NCBI GenBank assembly: GCA_038373885.1
Contig: JAWZYV010000070.1
Span: 16,814-80,813, forward strand
Reading direction: 5' to 3'
DNA: 64,000 bases
Origin: Cheiracanthium punctorium
Lineage: Eukaryota > Arthropoda > Arachnida > Araneae > Cheiracanthiidae
Within the stretch, counting starts at the first letter, position 1, and every line of letters begins with the position of its first letter. The position numbers and the translations under genes were made by a program. Positions 22,734 to 33,039 of the stretch are shown here, piece after piece. Below the pieces are notes generated by a model, which did no database searches, was not told the DNA's origin, and saw only the letters and a program-made list of their open reading frames with translations.

Positions 22734-23800
22734 TTCCTTATTCCATAAGGTTGGAAAGTATATCATTATTCATGAGTGAGCAGTATTTTTCTTCCTTATT
22801 TTATAAAAACCATCTTTGGAATCGAAATCTATCTTAAAATCGCCTACTAAAACTATTTTACATTCTTCGCCAACTATACAACTACAACTATACTTCACCG
22901 TTTTAAGTAGTGTTTCGAATGTGCATCCTAATCCGTCAGTGTGCCGTGTTTGTCTTTCTTGGGTTAATTTCTACTTGAACACCCCAACTCTCGCCTAGGT
23001 GGCGATCATTAAGCATATAGAGTGACCATGACGATTTTTTGCATTTATGTGGCAATCGTCATTTAGAATTAAAATGGCGATTTGGAACAACCTGTAAGTA
23101 CAGCATTCCGTTACATTTTTATTTATTTTGGGTTGCCAGCGAATGTAGTTTTAATAATTAAGTGTCTTGAAATTCCTTAACTAGTGTGTATAATATCACT
23201 CATTTGTTCACTTTAATTTTCATGTAGTTGTTTAGGGAGCGTTGAAACTTGCGCATAACTCCTAGAGACCCATGACTTCCAAGCTCGCCAAAGGGCGGAG
23301 AATTTTTAGGTTGGCGAAAGTAGGGGCGTTAAAATAGGAATCAACCCTTTCTTGAACCATGAAGCACATCTTTGGAATCCAAATCTATCTTAACCTGCGC
23401 CTATTAATACTGTTTTAAAATCTTCACCAGGCATATTCGAACGATAGGCATATTCCAACTATATCTCGTACACATTTTAAATACTGTTTGGAATGAGCAT
23501 CGTAATCCATGAGTGTATCGTGTTTTCCTTCTTTGTTCCATAAAACACTTCTTCGGAATAGAAATCTATCTTAAAATCGCCTACCAAAACTGTTTAACCA
23601 TTTTCGCCAGGCATACTCAAACTACACATCACCTTTATAAATATCATTTGGAAAGTGTATCATAATCTATGAAGTGTACCGTATTTGTTTTCACTATTCT
23701 ATAAAACACTTCTTCGGAATTAAAATCTATATTTAAATCGTCTACTAAAACTATTTTACAATATTCGCCAGGCGTTTTCTAACTATACTCGAAGTATATT
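22734..23800. repeat. Tandem array, about 160-180-bp units
   Basis: The word GGAATMRAAATCTATCTTAA followed by TCGCCTACYAAAACTRTTTWA recurs at about 22817, 23373, 23554 and 23715. Each is preceded by TTCTTCYTTATTCYATAAAA-like sequence and followed by TTCGCCAGGCATA. Spacing is 181 and 161 bp for the last three. The first is separated by a non-repeat segment (about 22980-23330) with GGCGA words. Confidence 0.75.
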
Positions 23801-24114
23801 TATAATAAATTGTCGCATTTTGGCACCCAGTTGAGCGATCCTTTATCAAAAATGGCAAACCTTGTGCGACTTTCAACATTTTATGAACGCCTCCACCCCC
23901 CCCCCCTCCACGTTATCTGGCAAACACATTTCAAAAGTGACTCGACGCGAAAATTGTACCAAAATCGTGTCTTACACAAAAAGCAAGGTTGAAATAAATA
24001 GCACTCTGGTGCTAATAACATCTCCAACACCTTAAAAAAAAAAAGGAAGCTGATTGCATTTTTCTACCAATCTGTTGGTCACAGCCCGATGGAGCCTTGA
24101 ATGCCACTGCTTTT

Positions 24115-24635
24115 TTAACCCTTTGAGGCGCAACCCTTTCCCAATGCTGAAAAAAGGGCAGCCGTGGCCATCGCTCGACTGAACGACCCGCAAGATGGCG
24201 GACGATCGAAACGTTCATCGCGTGCCACAGATCTTGAGACCCTTTTTTTGGCGCAGCTGGCTGTGCCGGCACAGCTAGGTGCGCCAAAAAAAGGGGTCTC
24301 TCTATCTGTGGCACGCGATGAACGTTCCGATCGTCCGCCCTCTTGCGGGTCGTTCAGTCGAGCGATGGCCACGGCTGCCCTTTTTTCAGCATGGGGCCAT
24401 CTATCCAGCTGTTCTCTCATGCTTCCATTTTTCGGCAGATGTCAGTGCTGTTGAAAAGAATCCTGACCAATTTTTTTACGGAAATGACGTGGTAAAAAGC
24501 AAAGGATTCTCGCGGAGCTAGGTCACCCGCCACTCTTTTTATAGAAATCCAATCTATTCTTCGTGACTGGCAAAACAGTCCAAACGTCCGAGTTTGTCGT
24601 TGCCAGAGCGGCAACACTGCGCGTTAAAGGGTTAA
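24115..24635. mobile_element. TTAA-flanked palindromic element, copy 2
   Basis: TTAA flanks both sides. The left 'A' end is CCCTTTGAGGCGCAACCC and the right 'B' end is the inverse of CCCTTTAACGCGCAGTG. In the middle, two arms (GGGCAGCCGTGGCCATCGCT … GAGACCC and its inverse) form a hairpin of roughly 120-bp stems around GCAGCTGGCTGTGCC. The right third is the non-palindromic B segment with CTGTTGAAAAGAATCCTGAC. No transposase. Confidence 0.85.
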
Positions 24636-24701
24636 GGGGTGTTATTTTAGGAAATGATGGAACTTTTGAACCCCTTTTTAAAGAATTTTATTGCGCTAGA
24701 T

Positions 24702-25300
24702 CAGGGATGGGGAAATAGATTTAGGGAAGAGCCACATAAAACACAATTGAAATATTGAGGCGAGATTTATTTTTTAATTTACTGTTTGGACGTACTGGGC
24801 CCGTGTGAGAAATGAAATGAAAATTTGACTGTTCTTGAATCATCTCGTCGTTGAAATTGGGCTCCAAGTTACTTGACGCAATTCGTGAAACGCTCTCAAG
24901 ATGTTCGTCGGTCAAACTTATTCCTCCAATAGCTCTTACGGAGATTCATTGTTGAATAAATACCTGTTAGCAGATGTATGAAGACCCGAACATCCAGACA
25001 ATTTTCTTAGCGTGTTTTATGAACTTGTGGAATAGAGACGTCTGTAAACTTTTGTAGAAATCAAGCTTTGATGAACTGTTGAACGGCTACTTTAGAGAAT
25101 CGTTGCATTGTAGTTCAATTATTTGAAGCTCGTCTTGAATCTCCTAGCAATTGACAGCGAATGCCGAAGAAAATATTCGTTAAGACACCTTCTTGTCTTT
25201 TTAAAATCTTCAAATCTTCTGTTGAACACGTTTTCCGAGTGATTTAGTTGGCTAACATAAACATTAAGGTTTTCAGTGGGCCGCCATTTCCCCATCCCTC
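24702..25300 (-). mobile_element. 599-bp hAT element, deletion derivative
   Basis: Ends CAGGGATGGGGAAATAG and the inverse of AGGGATGGGGAAATGGCGGC. The flanks CGCTAGAT and CGCTAGAA give an 8-bp duplication with one mismatch. It is related to the 59454-60168 element by end sequence and by its coding remnant. Confidence 0.85.
24721..25250 (-). pseudogene. hAT transposase remnant (GTF2IRD2/ZBED-like type)
   Basis: On the minus strand the last part reads MTDEHLESVSRIASSNLEPN, matching the 'LTDEHL' ending of the hAT transposases annotated as general transcription factor II-I repeat domain-containing protein-like. Upstream, 25119-25337 reads LNVYVSQLNHSENVFNRRFE and EDFKKTRRCLNEYF, another part of the same family. 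The intervening core is missing or shifted. It sits between the element's inverted ends. Confidence 0.7.
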
Positions 25301-25379
25301 CGCTAGAAACTCGAAAAAATTTAGAACTCTGTGACAAACAGCGAACCTATAAGAGTAGCGGAACACACGGGAAAAAATG

Positions 25380-25916
25380 TTAACCATTTGAGGCGTAACC
25401 CTTTCCCAATGCTTAAAAAAGGGCAGCCGTGGCCATCGCTCGACTGAACGACCCGCAAGAGGGCGGACGATCGAAACTTTCGTCCCGTGCCACAGATCGA
25501 GAGACCCTTTTTTGACGACAGCTGGCTGTGCGGCACAGCCAGCTGCGTTAAAAGCACAGCCAGCTGTCGTCAAAAAAGGGTCTCTCGATCTGTGGCACGC
25601 GATGAACGTTTCGATCGTCCGTCCTCTTGCGGGTCGTTAAGTCGAGCGATGGCAACGGCTGCCCTTTCTTCGGCATGGGGTAACCTATCCAGCTGTTCTC
25701 GCATTCTTCCATTTTTCAGCAGATGTCAGTGCTGTTAAAAAGAATCGTGACCCTTTTTTTACGGAAATGACGTGCTAAAAAGTAAAGGATTCTCGTGGAG
25801 CTGTGTCTCCTGCAACTATTTTTATAGAAATCGTATCTATTCTTCGTGACTGGCAACAGTCAAAACGTCAGAGTTTGGTGTTCCTACAGCGGGAACACTG
25901 CGCCTTAAAGTGTTAA
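25380..25916. mobile_element. TTAA-flanked palindromic element, copy 3
   Basis: TTAA at 25380-25383 and 25913-25916. Left 'A' end CCATTTGAGGCGTAACCC, right 'B' end the inverse of CACTTTAAGGCGCAGTG. The central hairpin contains GACGACAGCTGGCTGTGCGG with a duplicated inner loop (CACAGCCAGCTG occurs twice). Apparent ORFs in both strands are shadows of the inverted repeat. Confidence 0.85.
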
Positions 25917-25939
25917 ATGCATGTACAACCCATTATAAC

Positions 25940-27190
25940 CGACCGCGGGTCATTTTAACGAGATTTTCCATGTCGTCTGTACGTACGTATGTGCGTATGT
26001 AACTCCCATATCTCAAAAACTGTTAGTCGTAGAATGTTGAAACTTTATATTTAGGATTGTTGTAACATGTAGTTGTGCACCTCCCCTTTTGATTCCAATC
26101 GACTGGATAGTTTATCTACAGGACCATCCAAAAGATTTTAAATCATTGCGCTCTATGGGTTTCATTAGAGCGTATTTAGAGGTTTTAGGCTATTTCAAAC
26201 GACTCAGAAGTGATATATGCTGTTAAGAGTTACAAAATGAATTTATCCACCGAAAAAAGTGTCTGCATCATTTATAGTTCCGCTACAGGAACACTTAAAA
26301 CAATTTCAACACATTACGGTCAATGGCAGTTTTTGAGGCATTTATCCATTTCAAGCACAATACAGTCCTACCCTATAGTTGGGAATGGTCCGACCACTTT
26401 CACGTGCCTCCCTCAAAAATTTTGCCAAAAGTCGCCAAGCCTGGCGACTTTTGGTGTACGTGGGTATGCTTAACTCTCATATCTCAAAAACTATTAATCG
26501 TAAAATTCTGAAACTTCATATATAAGATTGTGGTAACATCTAGCTGCCCATCTCGATTTTTGGTTCCAATCTACTGGAGATTTTATATGCAGGACCACCC
26601 AAAAGAATATCAATACATTAATATCTATGGACATCTTCAATATATTACATCTGTAGTCTGTCATTGTTTGGCCCATGCCCAAAATCTCACCATTTGTCAT
26701 CGACCTTGTTGAGCTTTGCTGAAATTTCCCCAAATTTGGCGACAAAAATAATTTCGCATAACTGTAAAACTTTTAACCGTAGAATGTTGAAATTTTGTAT
26801 TTAGAACTACTGTAAACTCTAACCGTGCATCTCTTTTTTGATTGCAATTGACTGGGTAATTTATTGACAGGGTCAGCCAGTTCACTTTCAATACATTGAG
26901 GTGTATGGATACATTGAATTCATTGAAAGTCTGCGGTCAATGACTACTTCGGCTATCAACAAAATCTCGCCAAATTTGTCAAAAGGAATTCGCCCAAATA
27001 ACTTTAAATATATTAAGGTGTATGGATTTATTCAATTCATTGAAAGTCTGTGGTCAGTTACTACTTACGATATCCCCAAAATCATACAAACTATCTCAAT
27101 CTTTTGGAGGAAATATCGCCAAATTAAGTGTCAAAAACAAATCTTTCAAATTGAACCCAGCTTGGCGATATCGGAAATGTTTGGCTAGAA
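25940..27190. repeat. Large diverged repeat units (about 280-470 bp)
   Basis: A unit with ATATCTCAAAAACTGTTAGTC and GTAGAATGTTGAAACTTTAT at about 26005-26055 recurs at 26475-26525 and, worn, at 26757-26800. It is followed each time by GTGCATCTC…GATTCCAATCGACTGG and 'acaggaccatccaaaag'. A further partial unit (TTGAAAGTCTGYGGTCARTKACTACTT) occurs at 26925 and 27040. ORFs in it are short and unrelated to known proteins. Confidence 0.65.
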
Positions 27191-27443
27191 ATCGATAAAC
27201 CTTAGTATTACTGCAGTATTTTATCTCTTTCAAACAAAATAAATTTAGATGAAGTGCGCCGAAAATATTTTGTATTTAATAGACTTGCAAGGGAGTCATG
27301 TGTTGTCCACATCAGATGTTTTCTAAAAGTAGCCTAAGACATTCAGCTTTACGGCCAGTATGAGGCCACAGTGCATTGGGTGAAGAAGCATTATGAAGTT
27401 TGTCGAGTGTTTAGCATCACTGGTTTGTTTTTGAGGGTGGCAA

Positions 27444-27596
27444 CAAGGACGTACCCAGAACAAAATTTCGGAGGGAGTCCAAACGGTGAAAAAGGCAGAA
27501 TTTTTCACAAAAAGACTTCATCATTCTTATTTTGTTAACAAAAACTGAAATTTCGGGGGAGTCCGGACCACCCCCCCCCCCCTGGGTACGTCCTTG
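27444..27596. mobile_element. 153-bp MITE with CAAGGACGTACCCAG ends
   Basis: Ends CAAGGACGTACCCAG and CTGGGTACGTCCTTG are perfect inverses of 15 bp. Flanks GGTGGCAA and GGTTGCAA give an 8-bp duplication with one mismatch, so it is hAT-like. Confidence 0.88.
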
Positions 27597-27938
27597 GGTT
27601 GCAAGGTACTTCAGTGGGCATACTGTACATGGTAAAAATATTCAAAAATTCATAGACAAAGGGAGGGGGGGGGAGAATATATTTTGCTTTTCCTGAAACT
27701 TTTCACAGGTGACCAAACCCACAACTTTTGTGTACTGCGGCAAAAACTAAATCGAAAGTGCATTTTTCACGCTCCGTCCCAATGTTCAGGTAATCCGCAG
27801 CATTCAGGGTCTGTTCTACCCCAACTGCGGGTCCCCAGCGCCGCCCAAGAGAACGACCGCGAAAGCATCCTATACCACCGCCACCAGCCTGCTTTACAAG
27901 AGGGGAGCAGCTGTTCTCCCGGAAGAAGGCGCACTCTC

Positions 27939-28018
27939 ATAGGCGTAGAGTTATATGGGCCCGTGGGGCTCGAGCCCCCCCCCAATAAATTGTGAATAGG
28001 GGCTGAGCCCACCCAATA
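27939..28018. repeat. Fragment of a CATAGGYGTA repeat
   Basis: CATAGGCGTAGAGTTATATG … GGGCTCGAGCCCCCC is shared with 28408-28465 (CATAGGTGTAAATTCTATGG … GAGCTCGAGTGCC). A reverse-orientation piece is at about 28781-28823. Probably worn ends of a MITE family. Confidence 0.45.
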
Positions 28019-28587
28019 ATTTATACTAACACACTATATTTTCACTCAATACAAAAAACTCATTTATACTAACATTAAAAAAAAAGTTTTTCACGCCATT
28101 TACAAACGTTCAAAAAAACTTTTACTTGTACTTTTAAAAATTTTCTTCTTTTGATTTTAATCATGATTTAGTATTCATAGTGACGCCACGTAATACACAA
28201 TGTCACTAAAAGCTACCCTCGCCAGGCTCTGGTTCATTAAAATCAGATTATGCAATGTAAAGTATGAAATGAAGAAACGTTCAGATGTGTCTAAAATGCA
28301 CTATCTCATCGAAAATGTTATTTTCTCCTCCTTTGGATTTTTTACTTTGCTTCTATTTTTAACTTATAACATGGTAGAAAAATACTAACATGGATACTTA
28401 CTTTACATAGGTGTAAATTCTATGGACCCATAGAGCTCGAGTGCCTCCAATAATTTACACGTATATATAGTAAGTCATAGCTGCCAACAGAATAGAACTA
28501 CAGAATATAAATAATACTACAGAATAGAATTAACCACTTTTTGTAAACAGTATATTTTTTTTTTGAGTAAGTTATATGTACGTGAAT

Positions 28588-28759
28588 CAGTGGCGTAGCC
28601 AGATATTTATCATGGGGGGGGGGATTACGACTTCTGCACCTGACATATATGTATACGGGTGTATGATAAGGGAGTGAAGAATATACATTTTGTATGGCAA
28701 AAAATTCCTCATGGGGGGTATGACCCCCCTAAACCACTTCCCCCTTGGCTACGCCACTG
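28588..28759. mobile_element. 172-bp hAT MITE, CAGTGGCGTAGC family, copy 3
   Basis: Ends CAGTGGCGTAGCCAGATA and GGCTACGCCACTG are inverted. The TSD is ACGTGAAT at 28580-28587 and 28760-28767, perfect. The interior is in reverse orientation relative to copy 1 (AATATACATTTTGTATGGCA). Confidence 0.92.
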
Positions 28760-28839
28760 ACGTGAATATATGTGATTGTGGGGCCCGCCCCCCCCAATAA
28801 TTTTGAAAACTTTACGCTTATGCGCACTCTTACACTATA

Positions 28840-29450
28840 CCCTCTACGTGACGCAAGGGGAACCGGGATGCATCCGTTCATTCAACTCTCTTCCAAATGC
28901 CCATGGTCCAGTCTCGCGGTTCCCGTGCCCACTGCCAGCTACGGACCAAGCGTCCGTAGTTGACAATGACGCTCGCTTGGTCAGCAGAGGCAAAGGAGTA
29001 GGACGCCTGCTCCCTATCCAAACCAACAGAGTCCACTCTACCAACAGAGTCCCGAAACACTTGTACTTGGACCTGAATTGTATTGGGCTGTCAGCTGGGC
29101 TGTCGTTGCCCTTAGCTTCTGTTGAGCTATTTTGAAAAACATAGAAGAGCAAAACTCGTTAAAATTTTTTGGAACCACCTAGTTTGTCGCCTCTCTCCTG
29201 CCTATTTTCCTGGCAGGGGACAGACTCGCCAACCCCTAGTTAGGGCCCTGCGCCCCATTTTTTCTAAGTTTAGGCTTTCTGCCGTCTTTCAGACTGTTGC
29301 CTTATTCTTTCTGAGTTCCGATGTTTTGCCATATCCTCTATTTTTCTTTAACGATCGCCCGGGGTGGACCACACCTTCCTATGTCACTACTTACGTACAT
29401 TACTTTTTACGTACACTACCCACCTTCGTACGTCACTGTCCAGCGTGATT
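28840..29450. other. GC-richer stretch with unassigned ORFs
   Basis: Open frames occur on both strands (28776-29135 plus, 28844-29152 minus, 29122-29448 plus). None shows a domain I recognise. Two CCAACAGAGTC words lie at 29023-29050. It could be an unrecognised repeat or old exonic DNA; sequence alone does not decide. Confidence 0.3.
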
Positions 29451-29649
29451 TTAAAAAGAAAATTACAAGATTTCTAACAGACGACTGTAAATAATGCCGC
29501 CAGTTAATGACGGCAGCCAGGCAGCCGCAATGTTACTGGTGAAAGAAAAAATGAATGTAAGTTTTCATAGCCGAGGCAAAGAAAAATAATCCAAAAATGA
29601 AAATAAATATTTTAAAGCTACTTGAATTAATGTCTGCCCGATATACAAC

Positions 29650-29700
29650 CAGGGGCGGATCCAGAGAAACCATCTGGGGGGCGGGGGGGAGCTCCGTTTT
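29650..29700. repeat. Solitary MITE end (CAGGGGCGGATCCAG)
   Basis: CAGGGGCGGATCCAGAGAAA followed by a G-run has the same style as the hAT-like MITE ends at 12087 and 16117. No partner end was found downstream. Confidence 0.45.
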
Positions 29701-29894
29701 TCATTAGGATAATACATGGATTTCCCAATACTTTTTCTTCCAATGTATAATTAGACATGGTATATCACAACTAAATAAGTATGTTGTCTGTTGCAAGAAC
29801 TGTCCAAAGAAAACTGGGAAGGGGGGGGGGCAGAGCTATCGTGCGCCCTATACCGATCAAGTTAAGCCGATGCTCATAAGCCGGCCTGACGATG

Positions 29895-30105
29895 CTCATA
29901 AGGACGACGGGCCTGATACGGGAAAAAAAAAATGTTACGTTGCTCTCTCCATTGTGTAGGGGGACAGGGTTGTCAGTTTAACAGATTAATCTTTCGTTGG
30001 TAGATCCCGACTGGTCATTAAAAGTCGTAAATTTCGCCAGAAAATGTGGCCTTAACCCTTGTAGTGACGACAAGACGTGGCTAATCAGCAACAACCTTTA
30101 TTCAT
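29895..30105 (-). repeat. Unnamed dispersed repeat, copy 1 (minus)
   Basis: Reverse strand: CACTACAAGGGTTAAGGCC, GGCGAAATTTACGACTTTTA, ATGACCAGTCGGGATC, ACAATGGAGAGAGCAACGTA, CCCGTATCAGGCCCGTCGTC. The same blocks occur in the same order at 30530-30735 and 54400-54860. It has no ORF I can assign. Confidence 0.8.
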
Positions 30106-30529
30106 GTTGTTGTTCGCGGTCCCTAACCATTAACATTTTAGTGTGTACAGAGTCTAATTGCTGAATGCATTATTGAACCCATTTCACAGCCATCGTGCAA
30201 TATACAGAGTTCACAGCATGCATTTCAGCATTTTAGGATGGCATTCCGTTTTCCAGATTAAGTAATTCCCATCCTTTTCTATGAGGACTCTAGTAAACCA
30301 ACCTCCATTGCTATTTACAACTAATATCACTATTATCTGCTATTTACAATTTGAGCTTTCTTTTTTAAAACCAGACCAGCTATACATTGCCAGGTACTCG
30401 CTATGTCTGATATCTTAGAATATGTTTTACTTTTATAATGAGGATTTGTACCCATACGTCTGGGTGGTGTGGACAACTTATGAGAGCAGTTGAAAGAATG
30501 AAAGCTGTACAAATTGCGGAGGGTTGGAT

Positions 30530-30735
30530 TGTTCGTCTATGCGAATTGCCGCTGCGTTAACGTGACTGCAGTAAGTAAGAGGGCATTCTCGTCGCGAATT
30601 TTACGATTTTAATGACAATTCGGGGTTAACCGATAAAAGATTTCTGCACTAAACCGCAAACTCCGTCTCCTATAAAATGGAGAGAGTAACGGAAGATTTT
30701 TTTCCTGTATCAGTGTCCCGTCTTCCACTCAAATG
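30530..30735 (+). repeat. Unnamed dispersed repeat, copy 2 (plus)
   Basis: GCTGCGTTAACGTGACTGCA, CGCGAATTTTACGATTTTAA, AATGGAGAGAGTAACGGAAG and CCTGTATCAGTGTCCCGTCT align with copy 1 in opposite orientation. The pair forms a diverged inverted repeat with arms of about 200 bp and a 425-bp spacer. Confidence 0.8.
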
Positions 30736-31099
30736 CATTGGAACCCTCTAAAGTGACTAAGAGATCGTCTGTCTATCTCTATAGTGATCACTTTCGTGCA
30801 ATTTCGCTTTACAACCATCACACTTTACCCCCTTTGTAATGTGACCATCTTTATAAAGTGACCAGTTTTGTTCTTCCCAAAGGTAGTCCCATTAGACATA
30901 TTCCACTGTACAAATAAAACTGGGAACTGTGCTACAGCCACTGTGGCGATAGCGATGTTTAGTCCAGAAGAGTTCAATAAGTATTGGTGGAAATATTCTT
31001 GGTGTATATACATATATACAGTTGGCCGTCTGTTTAACGACTTTCAAGGAACCGTAAAAAATCATCCTTAAATAGAGATCTTCCTTAAACAGAATTTGT

Positions 31100-31300
31100 A
31101 AAAGAATAACATTTCCCTTTATACTTTGGAAGGTGCCTGGTTCGAAACCAGTTCGCGTTCGCCGACCTACCTGTTCGGAGTTTTCCGGGCTTTCCTCCGA
31201 CACTTAGAGTAAATAAAGGTTGGGACCCCTTAGAAAGACCCCCACGGAGCCCACCCCACCCATCGGCTTAGATTCCATGTGCAGATAATTGGCCGTAATC
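31100..31300 (+). repeat. SINE family 1, head-truncated copy
   Basis: It contains a consensus B box GGTTCGAAACC at 31139-31149, then TTCGGAGTTTTCCGGGCTTT, GGGACCCCTTAGAAAGACCC and a tail GTGCAGATAATTGGCCGTAA. The A box is not visible. Confidence 0.75.
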
Positions 31301-31689
31301 GTACATCACCAACATCAACCCTTTACACTTTACATTCTTAGGACTGAATATTTTTCTTGACATATTCGCGTGTTTAAAGATGTTACTTTTATTATCATTA
31401 TATTATTTTATTATTCACAAACATTATTTTAAGTTACCTTTAAAAAAAAGGTAGTAAAAACAAGCAATATAATAAAATTAGGTTTCAAGAAAATCAAAAT
31501 GAGTCAGTTGTTTCATTTTTTGCCTTCCCGTTATTCTTTCTTCCAGATTTTCTCAAATGTGAAATGCGTCAGCTTCCATTTTTCTAGCTAACCAGCCGAA
31601 GACTGAAAATTTTGCATTCCAAATATTTCTGCCAGAATAACAGCACTGCAGTCATTGCTTGATTTTATTTATTTTATTTTGGTAATACG

Positions 31690-31892
31690 AACAATTATCT
31701 ACATGAGGGATCTAGGCCGAGTACGGGGTGCCCTACGTGGGGGGTCTCAATCCGTACTTACGAGAAGTTTCGGAGAAAACTGCGAAAGACTCTGAACGGC
31801 GAGATTGACGGACGCGACTTGAGTTTGAACCAGGCACTTTTCTTCTCACAGTTGGGAGCGCTATGCGCTCAGCCACTCGTCGGGCCTCCAGA
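31690..31892 (-). repeat. SINE family 1, near-complete copy with A and B boxes
   Basis: On the minus strand the head reads CCCGACGAGTGGCTGAGCGC, with A-box-like TGGCTGAGCG, like a tRNA of the Ser/Leu class. B-box-like GGTTCAAACTC follows at 31821-31831. The body GCAGTTTTCTCCGAAACTTC and tail GGCCTAGATCCCTCATGTAG match other copies. A tail-only copy is at 62351-62400. Confidence 0.8.
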
Positions 31893-31931
31893 AATTGGAG
31901 TTATGTGTTATGTGGCAAGCCTATACTAGAG

Positions 31932-32136
31932 GCATGTGCATTCTGGGGCGGTTACCTTGGTCGGAGGATTTTTTAAGAGGTTCTAACGCGTATTCACGTT
32001 AAATCTGGTGAAAACCATCTGGAAAAACTCCAGATAGTTAGATCGACAGGCGCGCGGTAGGCCCAAACGCCGGACCTTCACACTTCAGCCGCCTATCATG
32101 TCGAGTATCTTATCCACTCGGCCATGGTGGGGTCCA
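31932..32136 (-). repeat. SINE family 2, near-complete copy
   Basis: On the minus strand it starts CCCACCATGGCCGAGTGGAT with the A-box-like TGGCCGAGTGG. GTGTGAAGGTCCGGCGTTTG and CCAGATGGTTTTCACCAGAT follow. It lies directly beside the family 1 SINE in the same orientation. Confidence 0.75.
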
Positions 32137-32639
32137 GAAATTAGAATGTTGGATGCTTTTGCTTCATGCAACCATTTGGATGCAGAAGTGCCTTGGCAAA
32201 CTTTTCCAATCGGCCACATTGACTTCTCGGCCGTTTGGATTTGGATCCCGAAAAAAAAAAAAAAATTGTGCTGCTTCAAGAATTTTCTCTTTATTTCTAA
32301 AATACCTTTGAGAATACACTCAGGTAGTTAAAATTGCCTTGCGAATTGCACTTTAGACATTCCCCGACACTTTTTTCCCACTCTTAAAAAAAATTTTCCC
32401 CTGTTCCTGTAGCGTAAGATGAAAAAAAAAAATCGTTGTTAAACAGACACGACGTCGTCTTTGAATAGAATTTTTTTACGTTGGAGTTGCTGGGACTTTG
32501 AAATATCGTCTTTGGAAAGAGATCGCCATTAAACACAAGAGTCAACTGTATATACAGTGCTACTTTTTAAAATTTCAGTTTCTGCGAAAATTTACTATTT
32601 TTTTTTAACTTCCCTAATCCATAGTGTATTTCTAGCTCT

Positions 32640-32697
32640 GGGGGGGGGGGAGGGGGTCGAGCCCCCAGAGCCCCCCCCCCCCGTGGATCTGCCACCG
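32640..32697. repeat. G/C-run hairpin, MITE end fragment
   Basis: A G-run, the self-complementary GGGGTCGAGCCCC and a C-run are followed by GTGGATCTGCCACCG, the style of the GCGGATCC MITE ends here. Confidence 0.4.
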
Positions 32698-32759
32698 TAT
32701 ACAAACCTATTTTAAAAAATACTCTGTTAGTCTCCGTATAATGAATTCAACGCTAAGGA

Positions 32760-33008
32760 TTCTGCCGCCCCTAGCAAAGAGCGAAGGCAGATGGACCCAT
32801 ATAGAAGGAACAGAAGAGACGCTCCCCTGAACAAATATTTAGACAAGATAAAATGGTCTTTCTGACAATGATGACATATTTCATGAAATTCTGAATTAGT
32901 ATTCAAGCTTTGCGCCTCGCAGAATTTATTTTTTTATAAATCTGCCCACATCAAAGGCACGACCTTTTTCTATGTCCTCCAAGTGACAGCAATAAATGAT
33001 TGTTAATT

Positions 33009-33039
<31 letters not shown>

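Larger units (their letters stand above)
31019..32548. mobile_element. Pogo/Tigger-like element carrying three SINEs
   Basis: The left end CAGTTGGCCGTCTGTTTAAC and the inverse right end CAGTTGACTCTTGTGTTTAA are imperfect terminal repeats. TA flanks both sides (31017-31018, 32549-32550). TTAAACAGAATTTG-type sequence recurs inside both ends. No transposase is visible; much of the interior is SINE sequence (31100-31300, 31690-31892, 31932-32136). Confidence 0.65.

Noticed and set aside
24012..24454. Several 96-101-residue ORFs on both strands with similar peptides
   Set aside because: They are readings of the inverted repeat in the TTAA element; the same peptides appear at each copy.
31866..31890. 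tRNA-like head on the minus strand
   Set aside because: A and B boxes are present but the body and tail match other dispersed copies, so it is a SINE rather than a tRNA gene.
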